64,000 nt of DNA from Paracoccus gahaiensis (GTDB lineage Bacteria; Pseudomonadota; Alphaproteobacteria; Rhodobacterales; Rhodobacteraceae): NCBI RefSeq assembly GCF_005048225.1, contig NZ_SUNI01000005.1, forward strand, positions 1 through 64,000, written 5' to 3'. The position numbers were made by a program, and so were the translations under genes. Positions within the stretch are counted from its first letter, which is position 1; every line of letters starts with the position of its first letter. Positions 43,220-53,529 of the stretch are shown one piece after another. The notes below the pieces were generated by a model, which searched no databases, had not been told where the DNA came from, and worked only from the letters and a program-made list of their open reading frames with translations.

Positions 43220-46200
43220 TCAGTAGTCGCGCTCGAAGAACAGCCCGAGCGAGCTGCCGCCGTCGCTGCCCACCGATCCCCGCGCCCGCAGAGATCGCGT
43301 GATGTCCAGATTGAGGTTGATCGAGGTGCGGCCCCCTTCGCCGACGGACAGGTCGGTATAGACGTTCTCGGTCAGATAGCGCCCCGCCCGCAGCTCAATA
43401 TTGCCCTCGTCGTCGGTGGTCAGGTCCAGATCGTCCAGGCCCGCGCTTTCGCGCAGGTTGCCGATGATCCCGTCGCCGCCCCGCCCCGCCAGGACCGCGA
43501 TGGCATTGGCCAGCTGCGCCGCCTGCAGCGGGCTGATGCTGTCCAGCCCGCGACCGAAGAGCAGCTGCGACAGCACCTCCTCCTGCGGCAGTTCAGGCGA
43601 GGATTCGAAGGTGATCTCGGGGTCGCGGACCTCGCCGTCGATGATGATGCGGGTGGTGATGCTGTCGCGCTCGGTCTCGGCCACCAGGCGGATGACCGGG
43701 ATCAGGCTGCCCTGCAGCTCGACCAAGCCCTCGGTCAACACGAAGCGGTTGCCCAGCAGATCGACCCGGCCCCGGATCAGTTCCAGATTGCCGATCGGCA
43801 CGACGTTGCGCGGCGTGCCGGTGATGCGGAAGCCGCCGCCCAGTTCGGCATCGACGCCCCGACCCCGGATGAAGACCCGGCTTGGCGCGGTGATGACCAG
43901 ATCCAGCCGCGGCGGATCGGCCGGCGGCGTGGCGGGCGGCCCCGACAGGCCCGCCTCCTGCGCTGCCTGGCTGGGATAGCCCTCCAGCCCCGCCCGCGCC
44001 CGCGTGGCCCGGACCGGCGGGCGCTGGCTGCCCACATGGGTGATGTCGGGAATGGCCCGCGCGCCGCCGAGGCCCGTGGAGGGGATGCGGATCTCGGTCT
44101 CGCCCAGGGCGATCTGGCCCGCGATCAGCTGCCCCGCCGCCTGCGAGCCGCTGAAGCGGACATTGCCGGTCACGCTGGTCTCGTACAGATTGGGGTCGCG
44201 CAGGACCACCTCGGCCAGCACGACGGCAATGTCGACGGCGCCGTTCGACAGATCGACCGGCCCGTTCAGCGTCACGCGCCCCCCGGCCGAGACATTCGCC
44301 GCCCCGTCGATCTGCAGCCGACCGCCCTGAAATCCGGCGGTCACGTCGATCGCCTCCAGCCGCAGGCCCAGCCCCGGATCGGCCAGCTGCCCGTTCTGCA
44401 GCCGCACCTGCCCCGACAGGGCCTGCAGCGAGGGCGCGCCCTGCAGCCGCAGATCGATCGCCAGTTGCCCCGAGACGCTGCGGGTGCGCAGGGTCGTGTT
44501 GGCCAAGGCCGAATCGGCGCTGCCGGTGATCGCCAGATCGGTGGTCGATCCGTCCCGCGCCGCCGTGCCGGCGATCGCCAACTCGGTGCTGCCCGGGGCG
44601 GTGGCCCGCAGATCCAGCGCGAAGTTCGGCCCCTGTTCGCGCACGGTGCCGGTCACGGCGACCGCACCGGGGAATTCCGGAACGATCAGGCCCAGATCGG
44701 CCAGCCGCGCTTGCAGGTTGATGCCCGAGGCGGGTGCCCCGTCCGCCGTCACCTGCAGCTGCGGATTGGTCACGTTGAGGCGCTGGACAGAGAGCCCCTC
44801 GGCCCCCTGGCTGGCGGCCAGATCGAAGCTGGTCTGCCCCGCCAGGATCGGATCGACCTGAGGCTGGCCGACCGATAGGCCATTGGCCTGGCCCGTCGTC
44901 TCGATCCGGCGGGTGGTGCCGTCATCGGTCAGCCGGGCCTCGGCCGAGACCGCGCCGCTGATGCCATTGCCCAGAAAGCGCAGATCGACCGCCTCCAGAT
45001 CGACCGCGACATCCGTCGCATCCGCGCCGACCTGGCCCGTCGCGCTGGCGGTCAGGCGGGGGTTTTCCACCTGCGCCGTCTGGATGGTGAAGATGCCGTC
45101 CTGTTCGGTGCCGGTGACGGCCAGCCGGGTCTCTCCGGCCAGCGCGCCATCGACCTGCGCCTGCCCGAAGGACAGGTCGCGCCCGGTTCCGGTCAGCTCG
45201 AGCTGCCGCAGGCCGTCGCCGGCCTCGCGGAAACTGCCCTGCGCCTGCAGGCTGCCGCGCCAGCCGGGCCCGAAGGGCGCCAGCGAGGCCACGTCGACAT
45301 CGCCGGTCAGGTCCGTGACGCCCTCGCCATAGACGCCCTGCACGACCGCCCGAAGCTGATCGTTCGTCAGCCGACCGTCCGAGATCGTGATGACGCCATC
45401 GCGTTCCGACGCCTGGAAGGCCAGTTGCGTCGTGCCGGTCAGCGCGCCATCGGCCGCCGCCTGACCAAGCGACAGGTCCTGCCCGCTGCCGGTGACGTCG
45501 ATCAGCCGCGCCCCGTCCTCTTCGGTCAGGGTCGCGCGGGCCTCGAACCCGCCCGACCAGTCGGCGCGGATCGAGGACAGGTCGGCGACCGCCACCTGCG
45601 CCACCGCATCCAGCGCGCCTTGGGCAAAGCTGCCTTGGGCCTCGGCGTTCAGCTGCGGGTTGGTCAGGCTGAAATCCTGCAGCTCGAAGCCCTCGGGCGA
45701 CTGCTGGGCAGAGAGCGCCAGCTGCGTCTGGCCGCCAAGGGCGTTGTCCAGCGCCTCGATGCCGATGCGCAGGTCTTGGGTCTGGCCCGAGACGGTGACG
45801 CTCCGGGCATCCTGCGGACCGGTCAGCGCCGCCTCAGCCTCCAGCGCGCCGCCGAAATCGGGGCCGGCATCGGCCAGCGAGGGCATCGAGATGCGTGCCT
45901 GCAGGGTGCTGTCGGTGCTGCTGACCAGACCCTGAGCGGTCGCGGTCAGGCGGTTGGCATCGATGCGGAAATCCTCGATCTCCAGCCCCAGCTCGTCGCG
46001 CCGCGCCTGCAGCAGGATGTCCGAGGCCCCGCCCAGCAGCGGGTCCAGCTGCGGTTGATTCAGCGTGATGTCGCGCCCGGTGATGCGGGCGTCGATGTCG
46101 AAGCTGTCGTTCAGAAGGATGTAATAGCCCTCGACCGTGGCATCCGCGGCCCCGGTCAGCGGGCGGCCCGCCACCCCCGAGAGCCGCGCCAGATCAGTAT

Positions 46201-47701
46201 AGCGCGCGCCGGCATCCACCGACAAAGTGATGCCGCTGCTGAGGCCCGAGACCAGGAAATTGCCGTCCAGCCCGTAATCGGACCCCCTCACCCGCAGGTT
46301 CGTGATGTCCAGCGCATTGCCGGGCGTGAAGTTGAAGCCGGTCCGCCCGGCGATCCCCGCGCCCACGGCCTGCGCCAGGTCGGCATCGTCGAAGGCCAGG
46401 TCGCTGACGTCGAAATCGATCGCGCCGATCACCTCGGACAGGGCGCCATCGTCCAGGAACACCTGTCCGCGCCCCGCCAGATCCAGAGCACCCAGGGCGA
46501 CACCGTCCAGGGTCAGCGCGCCCACGCGGCCATCCAGCCGCCAGCCGTCGCTTTGCGCGGCATCGTAATCCAGCGACAGGCGGCCGGTCTCGACCGTCGT
46601 CTCGGGCCCTGCGAAGGGCAGCGGGACCGGCACCTGCGCGGCCCCGGCATCCTGCCCAAGGGTCATCTGCAGTTCGGCGCGCTGCGGGGCGGACAGGTCG
46701 TTGGTCGACAGCGATCCGGCGATGCGCAGCGCCTCGGTGCGGATGTCCAGCACGGGGATCTCCAGCCGCCCGGTCTCGGCCCGCCAGCCCTCGGCCAGCA
46801 GCTGCGTGTCGCGGCCGAAGAAGGCGCGATCCTCGGGGCGCAGCAGCGTGGCCACGTCGCCGCCCAGCTGGAACCGGAAGCCGGTGCCCGGCGTGCCATC
46901 CTCGCCGGTGCGGCCCGAGGCGCTGACCTGCCCGGTGATCCGGGGCTGGCCGTCGGTCGCCAGCCGGATGTCGGCGGCAAAGTCGCGGATCTGCCCCTCG
47001 CCGCTGATCTGGGCGGTGACGGCGGGGCGGTCGTGGACGCCGACCAGGTTGACCAGCAGGCCGTCGGCGGCCTCGTCCAAGCCCAGGTTCAGGCGCAGCA
47101 CCTCTGTCTCGTTGCTGTAGCCCGCGTCCAGCACGAACTGGCCGCGTGGCCCGTCCAGCCGGTCGATGGTCAGCTGGGCCTCGCCCTCGCCGCCCTCCAG
47201 GCTGAAGCCGCCCGCGATGCGCAGCGCCGCCTCGACGCCGATCACCGGCTGGCCCAGCTCGACGCGCTCGACGGTGATCTGGTCGATGTTCAGGGACACG
47301 GGCAGTTCGGGCAGCGCGAAGACCGGCGCCTCGGCCTGAACGGCGGTTTCCTCGCCCTGCGGCAGGCGGGGCAGGATGATCTCGGCGGCGGACAGTTCGG
47401 CGATCTCGACCCGGCGGCGCAGCAGGGCCGAGCGGTTCCACTGGATCGCCCCGTCGCGCAGGGTCAGCCACGCGCCCTCGTCATCCGAGATGCGCATCTC
47501 GGTGAAGGTCGCGCGCGAGGACAGCGCGCCCTCGAAGCCCTCGATCACCACCTGGCGCCCGGCACCCGACAGGTTGCGTTCCAGAAGCCCGGTCAGGAAG
47601 CCGCGGTCGTCATCGGCCCCGGTCGTCAGATCGGACAGCCCCTGGGCCAGCACGGCCAACGGAAACAGCAGGGCGGCGAGGATGATCCAGAACTTGCGCA
47701 T
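43220..47701 (-). CDS. tamB: Translocation and assembly module protein TamB
   Basis: A 1493-aa protein anchored in the inner membrane by an N-terminal helix (FWIILAALLFPLAVLAQ) and spanning the periplasm. The body is a long series of beta-rich repeats, many with the pattern LxVTNPQLxxxAxG and xDGALxGxTxLA. The C-terminal DUF490/TamB domain includes NLELIRGRVDLLGNRF and RARGSVGSDGGSSLGLFFERDY. It works with TamA in outer-membrane protein insertion and/or phospholipid transport. Its ATG overlaps the tamA stop by one base. Confidence 0.95.
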   Translation of the reverse strand: MRKFWIILAALLFPLAVLAQGLSDLTTGADDDRGFLTGLLERNLSGAGRQVVIEGFEGALSSRATFTEMRISDDEGAWLTLRDGAIQWNRSALLRRRVEIAELSAAEIILPRLPQGEETAVQAEAPVFALPELPVSLNIDQITVERVELGQPVIGVEAALRIAGGFSLEGGEGEAQLTIDRLDGPRGQFVLDAGYSNETEVLRLNLGLDEAADGLLVNLVGVHDRPAVTAQISGEGQIRDFAADIRLATDGQPRITGQVSASGRTGEDGTPGTGFRFQLGGDVATLLRPEDRAFFGRDTQLLAEGWRAETGRLEIPVLDIRTEALRIAGSLSTNDLSAPQRAELQMTLGQDAGAAQVPVPLPFAGPETTVETGRLSLDYDAAQSDGWRLDGRVGALTLDGVALGALDLAGRGQVFLDDGALSEVIGAIDFDVSDLAFDDADLAQAVGAGIAGRTGFNFTPGNALDITNLRVRGSDYGLDGNFLVSGLSSGITLSVDAGARYTDLARLSGVAGRPLTGAADATVEGYYILLNDSFDIDARITGRDITLNQPQLDPLLGGASDILLQARRDELGLEIEDFRIDANRLTATAQGLVSSTDSTLQARISMPSLADAGPDFGGALEAEAALTGPQDARSVTVSGQTQDLRIGIEALDNALGGQTQLALSAQQSPEGFELQDFSLTNPQLNAEAQGSFAQGALDAVAQVAVADLSSIRADWSGGFEARATLTEEDGARLIDVTGSGQDLSLGQAAADGALTGTTQLAFQASERDGVITISDGRLTNDQLRAVVQGVYGEGVTDLTGDVDVASLAPFGPGWRGSLQAQGSFREAGDGLRQLELTGTGRDLSFGQAQVDGALAGETRLAVTGTEQDGIFTIQTAQVENPRLTASATGQVGADATDVAVDLEAVDLRFLGNGISGAVSAEARLTDDGTTRRIETTGQANGLSVGQPQVDPILAGQTSFDLAASQGAEGLSVQRLNVTNPQLQVTADGAPASGINLQARLADLGLIVPEFPGAVAVTGTVREQGPNFALDLRATAPGSTELAIAGTAARDGSTTDLAITGSADSALANTTLRTRSVSGQLAIDLRLQGAPSLQALSGQVRLQNGQLADPGLGLRLEAIDVTAGFQGGRLQIDGAANVSAGGRVTLNGPVDLSNGAVDIAVVLAEVVLRDPNLYETSVTGNVRFSGSQAAGQLIAGQIALGETEIRIPSTGLGGARAIPDITHVGSQRPPVRATRARAGLEGYPSQAAQEAGLSGPPATPPADPPRLDLVITAPSRVFIRGRGVDAELGGGFRITGTPRNVVPIGNLELIRGRVDLLGNRFVLTEGLVELQGSLIPVIRLVAETERDSITTRIIIDGEVRDPEITFESSPELPQEEVLSQLLFGRGLDSISPLQAAQLANAIAVLAGRGGDGIIGNLRESAGLDDLDLTTDDEGNIELRAGRYLTENVYTDLSVGEGGRTSINLNLDITRSLRARGSVGSDGGSSLGLFFERDY

Positions 47702-49581
47702 CAGAATGCCTGCCCCAATCCAAGGTAAAGTTGCACGCCGCTGCCGGTGTCGCCGCTGACCGGCCCCGCGACGTCGAAGCGCAGCGGCCCGATCGGCGTG
47801 TCATAGCGCAGGCCCAGGCCCGCGCCCGCATGGTCGTCGGTGTCGCCGCCGAAGCTGCCCTCGGTCCAGACCTGTCCGTAATCGGCAAAGGCCACCAGCC
47901 CGATATTCTCGCGGACCTGAAAGCGGACCTCGGCGGTGGCGCTGGCCACCGACAGGCCGCCGGTCTTGATCGGCACGCCGCCGGGACCGGCGATCTCCTC
48001 GACCCCGAGCGACTGGTAGGGATGGCCCCGCACCGTGCCGCCCCCGCCCGAGAAGAACAGGTAGTTGCGCGGCGTCGTCTCGATATCGGTGCCGAAGACC
48101 GACCCGGCCCGCGCCCGGCCCGCCAAGGTGAAGCGGTCATCCGCCCCGAACGACCGGTAGGCGCGGCCCTCGCCCAGGGCCCGAAAGCCCGAGCTGGTGC
48201 CGTCGAAACCCGAGAAGGGCGTGGCCTCGCCGGACAGGTAGAAGCCGCTTTTCGCGTTGTTCTGGTCGTCGCGGCGGTCCCAGATCACGTCCATCGGCAG
48301 GGCCAGCACCTTGAAGTCGGTGCGGCCATTGGCGTCGAAGACGCGCGAATACTGGTATTCCAGCGCGATGTCGGCGGTCAGGCGGTCGCTGAAGATGTGG
48401 GTGGCGCCGAAGCCGAGCGTGACGGTATCCTCGTCATAATCCTCCTCGCGCATCTGGGCGACCTCGGCCTCGACATAGGCGGTGGTGTCGGCGGTGATCG
48501 TGGCGGGACGGTCCAGGCGGATGGTCAGCTCGTCGTCGCGGTCGCTGGTCTCGGACCCGATGTCCTTGATCTGGCCGTCGATGCGCAGGCGTTCGCCCCC
48601 GCCCAGCAGGTTGCGGTGCATCCAGTAGGCCGAGACCAGCGCCCCGTCGAGGGTCGAGACCTCGAACCCCGCGCCGATGCGGCGGGGGGCCTGCTCGACG
48701 ACGGTCAGGTCCATGTCCAGCGTGTTGCCGGGGCTGAGGGTGTCGGCCTCCTGCAGGGTGATGGCCGAAAAGATGCCGGTCCGGCGCAGGCGCGTGCGCA
48801 CCGTCTCCAGTTCCTCGGGGTCGAAGCGGGTGCCCTCGGGATAGCCCGCGATCTTGCGCAGGCGGCGTTCGTTCAGGCGCTGGTTGCCGCTGACCGCCAT
48901 GCGGCCGAAGGTGACGGCGGGGCCGGGCGCCAGGGCGATCCGGCTGTCGACCTGGGCGGCATCGTGATCGGCCACGATCTGCTGATCGCCCACATCGGCC
49001 TTGGCATGGCCGTGATTGCGCCAGCCGTCCACGCCCGCCAGCGCCGCGCTGCGCATCAGGCCGGTGCCGGCGATCTCTCCCTGGACATAGTCGGGGGGGA
49101 TCTCGCTTCCGGGGGCGATGGGTGCGATCTGGGCGCGGGAAAAGCGGAATTCCCGGCCGGGATCGACGGCGACGACGATGCGATCGACCTGCGGCGGGGC
49201 GTCCAGCGGCGCGACCTCGGCGGCCTCGACCCCGTCCAGCGTGATGCTGATGGCGGCGTCGTAGAAGCCCTCGTCATACAAGAGGCCCAGCACGCGGGCA
49301 TAATCGCCCCGCGCCGCCGCCAGAAGATCCTGTCCGGTGGTCCGGTCCTCGTCCAGCGCGCCGGTGATCAGCAGGGACTGGCGGATGCGCCGGGTCAGGG
49401 CGCCATCCTCGCCCCCCTCGTCGCCCGAGACCCGCAGGTCCAGATCGACCGGCCCCTCGGACCGGCTGCCGCCGCCGAAGAGGCCCGAGAAGGGCGACGA
49501 GCTTTGCGCCAGCGCCGTGCCGACGCCCGCGCCGCCAAGCGCCACCCCGGCCACCAGGAGTGCCTTGAAATATGCCTGCAT
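47701..49581 (-). CDS. tamA: Outer-membrane assembly factor TamA
   Basis: A 626-aa Omp85-family protein. A signal peptide (LLVAGVALGGAGVGTALAQ) is followed by POTRA domains (about 75-300; RMAVSGNQRLNERRLRKIAG) and a 16-strand barrel. The final residues LYLGLGQAF end in Phe, the outer-membrane insertion signal. SGGGGTVRGHPYQSLG is the conserved loop-6 type motif (VRGx). It forms an operon with tamB and spans the envelope with it. Confidence 0.95.
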   Translation of the reverse strand: MQAYFKALLVAGVALGGAGVGTALAQSSSPFSGLFGGGSRSEGPVDLDLRVSGDEGGEDGALTRRIRQSLLITGALDEDRTTGQDLLAAARGDYARVLGLLYDEGFYDAAISITLDGVEAAEVAPLDAPPQVDRIVVAVDPGREFRFSRAQIAPIAPGSEIPPDYVQGEIAGTGLMRSAALAGVDGWRNHGHAKADVGDQQIVADHDAAQVDSRIALAPGPAVTFGRMAVSGNQRLNERRLRKIAGYPEGTRFDPEELETVRTRLRRTGIFSAITLQEADTLSPGNTLDMDLTVVEQAPRRIGAGFEVSTLDGALVSAYWMHRNLLGGGERLRIDGQIKDIGSETSDRDDELTIRLDRPATITADTTAYVEAEVAQMREEDYDEDTVTLGFGATHIFSDRLTADIALEYQYSRVFDANGRTDFKVLALPMDVIWDRRDDQNNAKSGFYLSGEATPFSGFDGTSSGFRALGEGRAYRSFGADDRFTLAGRARAGSVFGTDIETTPRNYLFFSGGGGTVRGHPYQSLGVEEIAGPGGVPIKTGGLSVASATAEVRFQVRENIGLVAFADYGQVWTEGSFGGDTDDHAGAGLGLRYDTPIGPLRFDVAGPVSGDTGSGVQLYLGLGQAF

Positions 49582-49698
49582 CGCGCCTGCCCCGTTCTTC
49601 TTGCTTGCGCCAATAGAAACAGGATCGACCCTTTGAATCCAGCAGACTTTGGCCTTTTGGGCGGTTTCGGCGTTAACCTTTGTATGATCGGACGGGCG

Positions 49699-50625
49699 TC
49701 AGGACAGGGCGGCCAGGCAGCCGTGCAGGGCGGCCATGTCATCGCGGATCAGGAAAACCGGCGTGTTTTCGGGGATATGGCGCATATGCGCCTCGGCCAG
49801 GAAGGCCGGTTCGAACAGGGGCATCCGGTCGGCAATGCTGCGCCCCACGCTGCCCGCCAGAAACAGCCCCTCCAGCGGCATGAAGCGCAAAGCCAGCTCA
49901 CGGCACAACAGGCCCACCAGTTCCGCGAACAGGTCATAGGTCGCCACGGCCTGCGGATCGCCCGCCTCGGCGGCCTCTGCGATCTGCTCGCTGCGGATCG
50001 TCCCGGTGCCGGTCAAGGCGGCATGCAGGCGCGACAGCCCGCGCCCGGCGAAGGTTTCCTCGGTCGAGAAGAACCCGGCCGCCGCATCCGGGCCGCAGCG
50101 GTCGATCAGCCGGGCCATGATGTTGGCGGGCAGATGGGTGTGGCCCTCTTCGGCCTCGAGGACGGTGATGGCGCCGCCGGGCAGCACGCGGACCGCGCAG
50201 ACGTTGAAGCCGGTGCCCAGACCCACGACCAGCGCCTGCCCGTTGCGCGACCGGTCGTCGGGCGCGGCGCGCAGGGTGGCCAGATGATCGCCGGTCAGCG
50301 CGGGTGTGGAATAGCCCAGGGCGGACAGGTCGTTGATCAGCCGCACCTGATCGGCATCGGTCAGCCGCGCCAGGTTGTCCTCGTCAAAGGACCAGTCGCG
50401 GTTGGTCAGCCGCGCCTGGCCGCCGCTGACCGGGCCCGCCACGGCGATGCACATGGACGAGACATGGGGCTGATGCTGTTCGGCCATGAACTGGCGCACC
50501 ACATCGTCGAAGCTGGCAAAGTCGTCGCCCCGGAACCGGGTGACGGTGGCCGGATCGATGGTCCCGTTGCGCGCGATCGCCAGCCGCGCATTGGTTCCGC
50601 CCACATCGCCCAGAAGCATCGCCAT
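49699..50625 (-). CDS. glk: Glucokinase
   Basis: A 308-aa non-ROK glucokinase that makes glucose 6-phosphate from ATP and glucose. LLGDVGGTNARLAIA is the phosphate-binding loop, LTNRDWSFDEDNL and INDLSALGYS hold sugar-binding residues, GLGTGFNVCAV the adenosine motif, and EEGHTHLPA the substrate Glu-Gly-His. GAGG lies seven bases before the ATG. It starts 12 bp after the ABC ATPase stop, the last gene of the sugar-uptake operon, supporting glucose as the cargo. Confidence 0.94.
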   Translation of the reverse strand: MAMLLGDVGGTNARLAIARNGTIDPATVTRFRGDDFASFDDVVRQFMAEQHQPHVSSMCIAVAGPVSGGQARLTNRDWSFDEDNLARLTDADQVRLINDLSALGYSTPALTGDHLATLRAAPDDRSRNGQALVVGLGTGFNVCAVRVLPGGAITVLEAEEGHTHLPANIMARLIDRCGPDAAAGFFSTEETFAGRGLSRLHAALTGTGTIRSEQIAEAAEAGDPQAVATYDLFAELVGLLCRELALRFMPLEGLFLAGSVGRSIADRMPLFEPAFLAEAHMRHIPENTPVFLIRDDMAALHGCLAALS

Positions 50626-50637
50626 CCACTTACCTCA

Positions 50638-51744
<1,107 letters not shown>

Positions 51745-51747
51745 GGG

Positions 51748-52602
51748 TTATCCCTTGACGCTGCCGGCGGTCAGGCCGCGGATGAAATACTTGCCGGCTA
51801 TGACATAGACCAGCAGCGTGGGCAGGGCGGCGATGATCGCCGCGGCCATGTCCACGTTGTAGGCCTTCACGCCGGTGGTGGAGTTGACGATATTGTTCAG
51901 CGCGACGGTCACGGGCTGCGATCCGGCCCCGCTGAAGCTGACGCCGAACAGGAAATCGTTCCAGATCTGCGTGAACTGCCAGATGACCGACACGGTGATG
52001 ATCGGCAGCGAGATGGGCAGGAAGATCGACCAGAAGATGCGGAAGAACCCCGCCCCGTCGACCTTGGCCGCGCGGACCAGTTCCTGCGGGATGGTGACAT
52101 AGTAGTTGCGGAAGAACAGCGTGGTGAAGCCCAGGCCATAGATCACATGGACGAAGATCAGCCCCGGGATCGTGCCCGCCAGCCCCATCAGGCCCAGCAT
52201 CTGCGCCATGGGAAGCAGCACGACCTGGAACGGGATGAAGCAGCCGAAGAGGATCGCGGCAAAGAGTAGGTTCGCGCCCCGGAACGTCCATTGCGCGAAG
52301 ACATAGCCGTTCAGCGCGCCGATCACGGTCGAGATCAGCACCGCAGGCACCGCCATCAGCACCGAGTTCCAGAAGAACGGCCGCAGCCCCTCGCATTGAG
52401 TGCCGGCGCAGGCGGTGGACCAGGCCTCGGCCCAGGGGGCGAAGGTGATGTCGCGCGGCAGGGCCAGCAGGCTGCCGGTGCGGATCTCCTCGAGGCTTTT
52501 CAGCGAGGTCGTCAGCATGACGAACAGCGGCATCAGATAGAACAGGGCGAACAGGATCAGCATCCCGTACAGGCCCCAACGCAATGCGGTGTTACTGGTC
52601 AC
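51748..52602 (-). CDS. Sugar ABC transporter permease (MalG-type)
   Basis: A 284-aa inner-membrane permease with six helices. The EAA loop that docks on the ATPase is visible as ELVRAAKVDGAGFFRIFWSIFLPISLP. ALRWGLYGMLILFALFYLMPLFVML is the first helix. It pairs with the MalF-type permease upstream, whose gene overlaps it by 11 bp. The set resembles the glucose/mannose systems of pseudomonads and Thermus. Confidence 0.94.
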   Translation of the reverse strand: MTSNTALRWGLYGMLILFALFYLMPLFVMLTTSLKSLEEIRTGSLLALPRDITFAPWAEAWSTACAGTQCEGLRPFFWNSVLMAVPAVLISTVIGALNGYVFAQWTFRGANLLFAAILFGCFIPFQVVLLPMAQMLGLMGLAGTIPGLIFVHVIYGLGFTTLFFRNYYVTIPQELVRAAKVDGAGFFRIFWSIFLPISLPIITVSVIWQFTQIWNDFLFGVSFSGAGSQPVTVALNNIVNSTTGVKAYNVDMAAAIIAALPTLLVYVIAGKYFIRGLTAGSVKG

Positions 52603-53464
52603 GGCGCGGCCTCAATTCACTGTACAGATACGGGACGACAATGGCGAAGATGACCATCATCATGATCATGGCGCTGGACGCCGCCTGCCCCAGATCGCCG
52701 CGCGAGAAGGCCATGGCATACATGTAGGTCGCGGGCAGGTCGGTCGCATAGCCGGGGCCGCCGCCGGTCAGTGCGATGACGAGATCGAAGGCCTTGATGG
52801 CCAGATGCGCCAGCACGATGAAGGCCGACAGGAAGATCGGCGCCATCGTCGGGATGATGATCGCGGAATAGATGCGGTGCGTCGGGATGCCGTCGACCTG
52901 GGCTGCGCGGATGATCTCGGTGTCGACCGACCGCAGGCCGGCCAGGAACAGCGCCATCACGAAGCCCGAGGCCTGCCAGACGGCGGCCAGCACGACGGTG
53001 TAGATCGCCATCTCGGGGCGGATCAGCCAATCGAAGGTGAATGTCTCGAACCCCCAGCCCCGCACGGCCTCCTGGATGCCCAGACCGGGGTTCAGGATCC
53101 ATTTCCAGGCGGTGCCGGTGACGATCAGTGACAGCGCCATCGGGTACAGGTAGATGGTGCGCAGCACGCCCTCGGCCCGGATCTTCTGGTCCAGAAAGAT
53201 TGCCAGCATCAGCCCGATCACCATCGAGATCACGATGAACAGCCCGCCGAAAAGGAACAGGTTGTTCATCGCCACGTCCCACCGGGGGGCGTCGAACAGG
53301 CGCTGATATTGCGTCACCCCGTCCAGTTCATAGCGCGGCATCAGCCGCGAGCGCGTGAAGCTGATCCAGGCCGTCCAGGCGATGAAGCCATAGACGAAGA
53401 TCATGATCGCCGCAAAGGACGGCGCCAAGACCAGCTTGGGCACGTTGCGTTCAAGCCATTCCAT
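52592..53464 (-). CDS. Sugar ABC transporter permease (MalF-type)
   Basis: A 290-aa inner-membrane permease. The ATPase-docking loop reads TEIIRAAQVDGIPTHRIYSAIIIPTM. Six membrane helices can be traced, the first LVLAPSFAAIMIFVYGFIAWTAW. It is the first permease of the operon; a hairpin terminator separates it from the binding-protein gene upstream. Confidence 0.94.
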   Translation of the reverse strand: MEWLERNVPKLVLAPSFAAIMIFVYGFIAWTAWISFTRSRLMPRYELDGVTQYQRLFDAPRWDVAMNNLFLFGGLFIVISMVIGLMLAIFLDQKIRAEGVLRTIYLYPMALSLIVTGTAWKWILNPGLGIQEAVRGWGFETFTFDWLIRPEMAIYTVVLAAVWQASGFVMALFLAGLRSVDTEIIRAAQVDGIPTHRIYSAIIIPTMAPIFLSAFIVLAHLAIKAFDLVIALTGGGPGYATDLPATYMYAMAFSRGDLGQAASSAMIMMMVIFAIVVPYLYSELRPRRDQ

Positions 53465-53481
53465 TTTTCGGTAAACCCCCA

Positions 53482-53516
53482 GGGAAAAACCCCGCGCCCG
53501 GATCGGGGCGCGGGGT
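53482..53516 (-). terminator. Intercistronic terminator/attenuator in sugar ABC operon
   Basis: Read on the minus strand, an 11-bp perfect stem (ACCCCGCGCCC / GGGCGCGGGGT) with a six-base loop runs into five U residues. It lies between the binding-protein stop and the first permease start. Partial termination here would make more binding protein than permease, a common arrangement. Confidence 0.8.
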
Positions 53517-53529
53517 CGTCAGGCCGAGA

